A stretch of DNA of 64,000 nt, from assembly GCA_028876385.1 (NCBI GenBank), contig JAGWSF010000120.1, forward strand, positions 1 to 64,000. The letters are read 5' to 3'. The DNA is from Acidobacteriota bacterium. GTDB lineage: Bacteria; Actinomycetota; Acidimicrobiia; Acidimicrobiales; Palsa-688. The notes beneath the pieces were generated by a model, which saw only the letters and a program-made list of their open reading frames with translations, was not told where the DNA came from and searched no databases. Of this stretch, positions 60,840 to 64,000 are shown piece by piece; position 1 is the stretch's first letter; every line of letters starts with the position of its first letter. A program made the translations under genes and the position numbers.

Positions 60840-61122
60840 CCTGGGTGAACCCCTTTCGAGCTCCTGAGGTAGGCGGAGACTACCAATCCGGGGGTGCGCC
60901 GGCCCGAAGATGACCCACCCCCGCCGCTAGACCCGGCATCGTCGTGCTGGGCGCCCGGCGCGTCGGCGGTCGCGACTCGGAACGCCCGTCGACGGCGCAA
61001 CTCGCGGTCATTCCCGAAACCGGTGCCGATGGGAGGGGAACGGCGCAACCCCACGGCGAGTGGCGCTCAGGTCGGCGACGGCCCTGTCCGATGGCCGCTC
61101 GGAGAGAGGAGGCGCCCGGCCC
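60840..61122. other. Intergenic leader region before the HD-GYP gene
   Basis: 283 bp with no supported gene. It contains two copies of ACGGCGCAAC (60992-61001 and 61040-61049) and several GC-rich inverted segments, and it ends with GAGAGGAGG before ATG 61123. A structured leader is possible, but I cannot assign it to a known riboswitch. Confidence 0.4.
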
Positions 61123-62685
61123 ATGAGCCATCAGGAGAAAGCAGTCGACGCCGACGGCTCCGCGCCGCGGGACCGTTGGGAGAGACGCCGTCTCATGGCG
61201 CTTCTCGTGCTCACCCTCGTTTACCTGGGCCCGACGTCGGTGGCGGTCGTGGCGGGGGCTGCCCTCAGCCGGGCGTATCACCGTCCCCCTTCCACCCCCG
61301 GTCTGATCCTCTGGCTGGCGATGCTCGGCCTCATGTCGGTGGTCATCGTCGTGGTCCTCGACCGGGTCTTCCGCCGCCTCCTTCCACTGGCCGTACTCCT
61401 GCGCATGACCCTCGTGTTCCCCGACCGGGCCCCGTCACGGTTCCGGTCGGCCATCCGCAGCATCTCCGTCAGGGACCTCGAACGCCGTCTGGAGGAGGCC
61501 GGTCGCGGGGGCGACCCCGGCGAGACCCTCAATGAGTCAGCCGTCCGGCTGGTGGAGTTGGCGGCGCTGCTGACCGCGCACGACCGGCGCACCCGCGGCC
61601 ACAGTGAGCGGGTCCGGGCCTACGCCGAGATGATGGCCGAGCACCTGCGCCTCGCGGACGAGGACCGCAACAAGCTGCGCTGGGGGGCCATGCTCCACGA
61701 CATCGGCAAGCTGACCGTCTCACCGGCCATCCTGAACAAGAAGGGTCGCCCCGACCCCGAGGAGTGGGAGGCCATCAAGGGTCACCCCGGGGCCGCGGTC
61801 AACTTCTTGAAACCGCTCGAGAGCTGGTTGGGGACCTGGGCCAACGCGGCGTCGGAGCACCATGAACGCTGGGACGGGAAGGGCTACCCTCTCGGCCTGT
61901 CCGGACGGCAGATCTCGCTGTCGGGCCGGATCGTGGCCGTCGCCGACTCCTACGAGGTGATGACCGCCACCCGCTCCTACAAGAAGCCCATGCCGGCCGC
62001 GCTGGCCCGCCAGGAGCTGCAGAAGTGTGCCGGCACCCAGTTCGATCCCGACATGGTCAGGGCGTTCCTGAAGGTGTCGCTCGGTCGTCTCCGCTGGGAG
62101 ATGGGCCCGGCGGCGTGGATCGCCCAGCTTCCGGCCCTGAGTTGGACCGCACCGGCTGTCACCAACGCGCCGGCGATGGTTCTGACCACGGCGGCCCGGG
62201 TGGTGGCCGTATCGGCGGCCGCCCCTACGATCGCTTCGGGGATCGCGGTGTCAGCCCCGGCCCCGCAGCCGACGCCGATCGCGACTCTCAGTGCGACCGC
62301 CGTCACCACCTCGACCACCACCGCTCCGCCGGCGTCGGCCAGCCCGCTCCTCCAGCCCGTGATCGGCCACCTGTCGAATCCGGCGGCCAGCGCGACCGAG
62401 CCTCCTACGAGCACTTCCACGACCTCCACCGTCGCCCGGACCGGGACCACCGTGACCACCGCAACCGCGACCCCTCCGACCAGCGCCGGCGGAGCACCCG
62501 TGACCACGAGCAACCCCTCGACCACGGCCGCCCCGGCCAGCGCCGGCGGACCGCCGGTGACCACGAGCAACCCCTCGACCACGACGGCCCCGGCCGGCAC
62601 CGGCCAGGCCAACAACCCCTCCTCCGGGGGCAACGGGAACTCCAGCCACGCCGCGGCCGCCCCAGGCACGTCCAAGAAGCCCTGA
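61123..62685 (+). CDS. Membrane HD-GYP phosphodiesterase with Ser/Thr/Pro-rich tail
   Basis: 520 residues from ATG 61123. Two membrane helices (about 25-48 and 57-80) precede the HD-GYP domain: RTRGHSERVRAYAEMMAEHL, GAMLHDIGKLTVSP, KGHPGAAVNF, SEHHERWDGKGYPLGL (GYP kept) and VAVADSYEVMTATRSYKKPM. It would hydrolyse cyclic di-GMP. From about residue 345 the tail is rich in Ala, Thr, Ser and Pro, with a tandem 19-residue repeat (SAGG[AP]PVTTSNPSTT...) coded at about 62482-62595. Such a tail is unusual for a cytoplasmic phosphodiesterase. A hydrophobic stretch near 350-385 could return it across the membrane. Confidence 0.85.
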   Translation: MSHQEKAVDADGSAPRDRWERRRLMALLVLTLVYLGPTSVAVVAGAALSRAYHRPPSTPGLILWLAMLGLMSVVIVVVLDRVFRRLLPLAVLLRMTLVFPDRAPSRFRSAIRSISVRDLERRLEEAGRGGDPGETLNESAVRLVELAALLTAHDRRTRGHSERVRAYAEMMAEHLRLADEDRNKLRWGAMLHDIGKLTVSPAILNKKGRPDPEEWEAIKGHPGAAVNFLKPLESWLGTWANAASEHHERWDGKGYPLGLSGRQISLSGRIVAVADSYEVMTATRSYKKPMPAALARQELQKCAGTQFDPDMVRAFLKVSLGRLRWEMGPAAWIAQLPALSWTAPAVTNAPAMVLTTAARVVAVSAAAPTIASGIAVSAPAPQPTPIATLSATAVTTSTTTAPPASASPLLQPVIGHLSNPAASATEPPTSTSTTSTVARTGTTVTTATATPPTSAGGAPVTTSNPSTTAAPASAGGPPVTTSNPSTTTAPAGTGQANNPSSGGNGNSSHAAAAPGTSKKP

Positions 62686-62761
62686 GGTCACAACCGGCGG
62701 CGCCGGCGGGGTCCGCGCCGACCCGCGCCGACCCCGGCCACCCCGGCCTCCGCAGGTGTGG

Positions 62762-63445
62762 TCAGGGGCGGGGTAGGAGCCGGTAGCCGGCGCCGCGGAC
62801 GGTGTGGATGAGGGGGGTCAGGCCCGGCCGGTTGAGCTTCCTTCGCAGGTAGCCCACGTACACGTCGACGATGTTGCTCGACGGATCGAAGCCGTAGTCC
62901 CACACCCGGTTGAGGATCTGCACCCGGGACAGAATCTGCGTCGGGTTGCGCATGAACAGCTCCAGCAGGGCCCACTCGCGCGGCGACAGCTCGATCTGCA
63001 GGTCGCCCCGGCGGATCTCCTTGGAGGACAGGTCGAAGTGGAGGTCCTCCACGACCAGCAGGTTGGAGACCTCCTGGTCGGGGGTGCGCAGGGCGGCGCG
63101 GATGCGGGCCAGCATCTCGTCGAAGGCGAACGGCTTGGTTATGTAGTCGGTGGCGCCGGCGTCGAGGCCGGCCACTTTGTCAGTGGTGGCCTGGCGGGCG
63201 GTGACGATGATCACCGGGGCCCGGATACCGCGGTCGCGCAGGACCGAGAGGAACGACATGCCGTCCGATCCGGGCAGCCCGAGATCGAGCAGGACCAGGG
63301 ACAGGTCTCCGCCGATGAAGTCGACCAGCGACGTGGCCTCCCGCTCGTCGGAGGCGATCGACACGATGTAGCCCTCCGCGGCCAGGCCTTTGGCCAGGAA
63401 GGACGCGATCCTAGGGTCGTCCTCGACGACGACGATCTGGGTCAT
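62762..63445 (-). CDS. OmpR/PhoB-family response regulator
   Basis: 227 residues. VVVEDDPRIASFL gives the acidic pair, LVLLDLGLPGSDG the phospho-acceptor Asp, IIVTARQA the Thr switch and DYITKPFAFDEM the conserved Lys. The C-terminal winged helix (IELSPREWALLELFMRNP, VWDYGFDPSSNIVDVYVGYLRRKL) is complete. It is preceded on the minus strand by the kinase gene 68 bp away, its probable partner. Confidence 0.94.
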   Translation of the reverse strand: MTQIVVVEDDPRIASFLAKGLAAEGYIVSIASDEREATSLVDFIGGDLSLVLLDLGLPGSDGMSFLSVLRDRGIRAPVIIVTARQATTDKVAGLDAGATDYITKPFAFDEMLARIRAALRTPDQEVSNLLVVEDLHFDLSSKEIRRGDLQIELSPREWALLELFMRNPTQILSRVQILNRVWDYGFDPSSNIVDVYVGYLRRKLNRPGLTPLIHTVRGAGYRLLPRP

Positions 63446-63513
63446 ACCGGTCCGGGGCTCATCGGGGCGCAGGGCTCCCGGCTGGATGAGCGCAGGTCAC
63501 GGGGGCGCCGTGC

Positions 63514-64000
63514 TCATCGCGGTGACACGCTCATCGGGATGCTGGGGTGCAGGACGCGGCTGGCGGGCAGGACGATACGGAAACGGCTGCCCCGCCCCGG
63601 CGCGCTGTCCAGTTCGACCCGGCCGCCGTGGGCCTCGGCCACCGCCTTGACTATGGCCAGCCCGAGGCCGCTGCCGGTGTACGAGCTGCTCGCCGAGCGG
63701 CGGAACCGGTCGAAGATGACCTGCTGGTCCTCGGCGGTGATGCCCGTACCGTTGTCGGCCACCTCGATGACCAGCTCCTGTCCGAGGCGGACATCGACCG
63801 ATATCCGGTCGGCCTCCCCGGTCGCCCGCACCGCGTTGTCCACCAGGTTGAGGATGGCCCCCCTCAGCTTGGCCGGGTCGGCCCGCACCTCGACGCGGGG
63901 CACCGGGCCGAGCGTCCATTCCCGGTTGGCCATCACCCGCGCCGCGTCGAACAACTCGTCCACGAGCGCCGGTAGGTCCACGGACTGCTCCATGAGGAAG
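63514..64000 (-). CDS. Two-component sensor histidine kinase, C-terminal part (partial)
   Basis: The frame is open to the window edge and gives about 160 residues of an HATPase domain: LRGAILNLVDNAVRATG (N-box), VIEVADNGTGITAEDQQVIFDRFRR (G1 and F-box), SGLGLAIVKAVAEAHGGRV (G2). The DHp domain and sensor lie outside the window. It should phosphorylate the adjacent OmpR-type regulator. Confidence 0.93.
   Translation of the reverse strand, partial: FLMEQSVDLPALVDELFDAARVMANREWTLGPVPRVEVRADPAKLRGAILNLVDNAVRATGEADRISVDVRLGQELVIEVADNGTGITAEDQQVIFDRFRRSASSSYTGSGLGLAIVKAVAEAHGGRVELDSAPGRGSRFRIVLPASRVLHPSIPMSVSPR

Noticed and set aside
60840-61122. Leader of the HD-GYP gene considered as a cyclic-dinucleotide riboswitch.
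   Set aside because: I could not place the conserved core bases of any known class. It is only noted as a possible structured leader.

Overview
The window is very GC-rich and densely coded. It carries several actinobacterial signatures: a conservon (NIT-type sensor kinase, roadblock protein, DUF742, small GTPase, P450), F420-type LLM and Ddn-like oxidoreductases, a VKOR plus DUF929 pair, and secreted proteins built from GYWLV..DGGVFAFG repeats. An actinobacterium is very likely. A member of the Acidimicrobiia is my best guess but is inference only.

Layout. 1-390: 3' end of an NrfD-type membrane anchor gene and a rho-independent terminator. 0.4-9.1 kb: a secreted GH25-like protein and a cell-surface glycan set (GT-C-like membrane protein, GT4 glycosyltransferase, ABC-2 export permease, DUF4214-methyltransferase, PIG-L deacetylase). 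9-16.7 kb: phosphatase, HAD hydrolase, then a co-directional P450 / DapB-like reductase / D-aminoacylase-like amidohydrolase / LLM oxidoreductase cluster, and small genes. 16.7-20.7 kb: an overlapping queC-queE-queD operon, an SF2 helicase and a ChaB-like protein. 21-24.9 kb: a large secreted protein with a duplicated Cys-rich domain and propeller-like repeats, a strong UUCG hairpin and an SpoIIE-type phosphatase.

25.04-41.04 kb is a mobile island of about 16 kb in a tRNA-Ser(GCT) gene. A 39-bp direct repeat bounds it, and the repeat is the 5' half of the tRNA ending at the anticodon loop. The intact tRNA is at the right end beside a tyrosine integrase, so the element seems to supply the promoter and 5' half of the tRNA rather than the usual 3' half. 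A 35-bp arm-type repeat lies inside each end. Cargo: TetR/diiron oxygenase pair, a decayed kinase gene, a possibly frameshifted unknown gene pair, a RES/Xre toxin-antitoxin pair, a vapBC pair with a third linked gene, an AlpA-like HTH gene next to a broken unknown gene, and a lactose/galactose operon (GH42 beta-galactosidase, DeoR regulator, galT, galK, truncated alpha-galactosidase) behind a near-consensus promoter overlapped by an operator-like palindrome. An IS110 transposase fragment lies next to the integrase.

41-52 kb returns to chromosomal genes: methyltransferase, YceI-like protein, amidase, MFS transporter, anti-sigma-type ATPase, VKOR/DUF929 disulfide pair, PF10118-like hydrolase, ketopantoate-reductase-like enzyme, S4-domain protein and a DUF6941 protein. 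52.1-58.5 kb is the conservon. It is preceded by, and overlaps, a gene for a coiled-coil SMC/ABC-like protein that keeps a Walker-B-like motif but has no Walker A. 58.3-64 kb: CtaG-like protein, Ddn-like oxidoreductase, a DUF7662/GIY-YIG-like fusion, a 52-residue Cys/His protein, an HD-GYP phosphodiesterase and an OmpR-type two-component system cut by the window edge.

Starts were chosen from Shine-Dalgarno sequences, stop/start overlaps and where family similarity begins. Family names come from motif recognition only, since no database search was possible.
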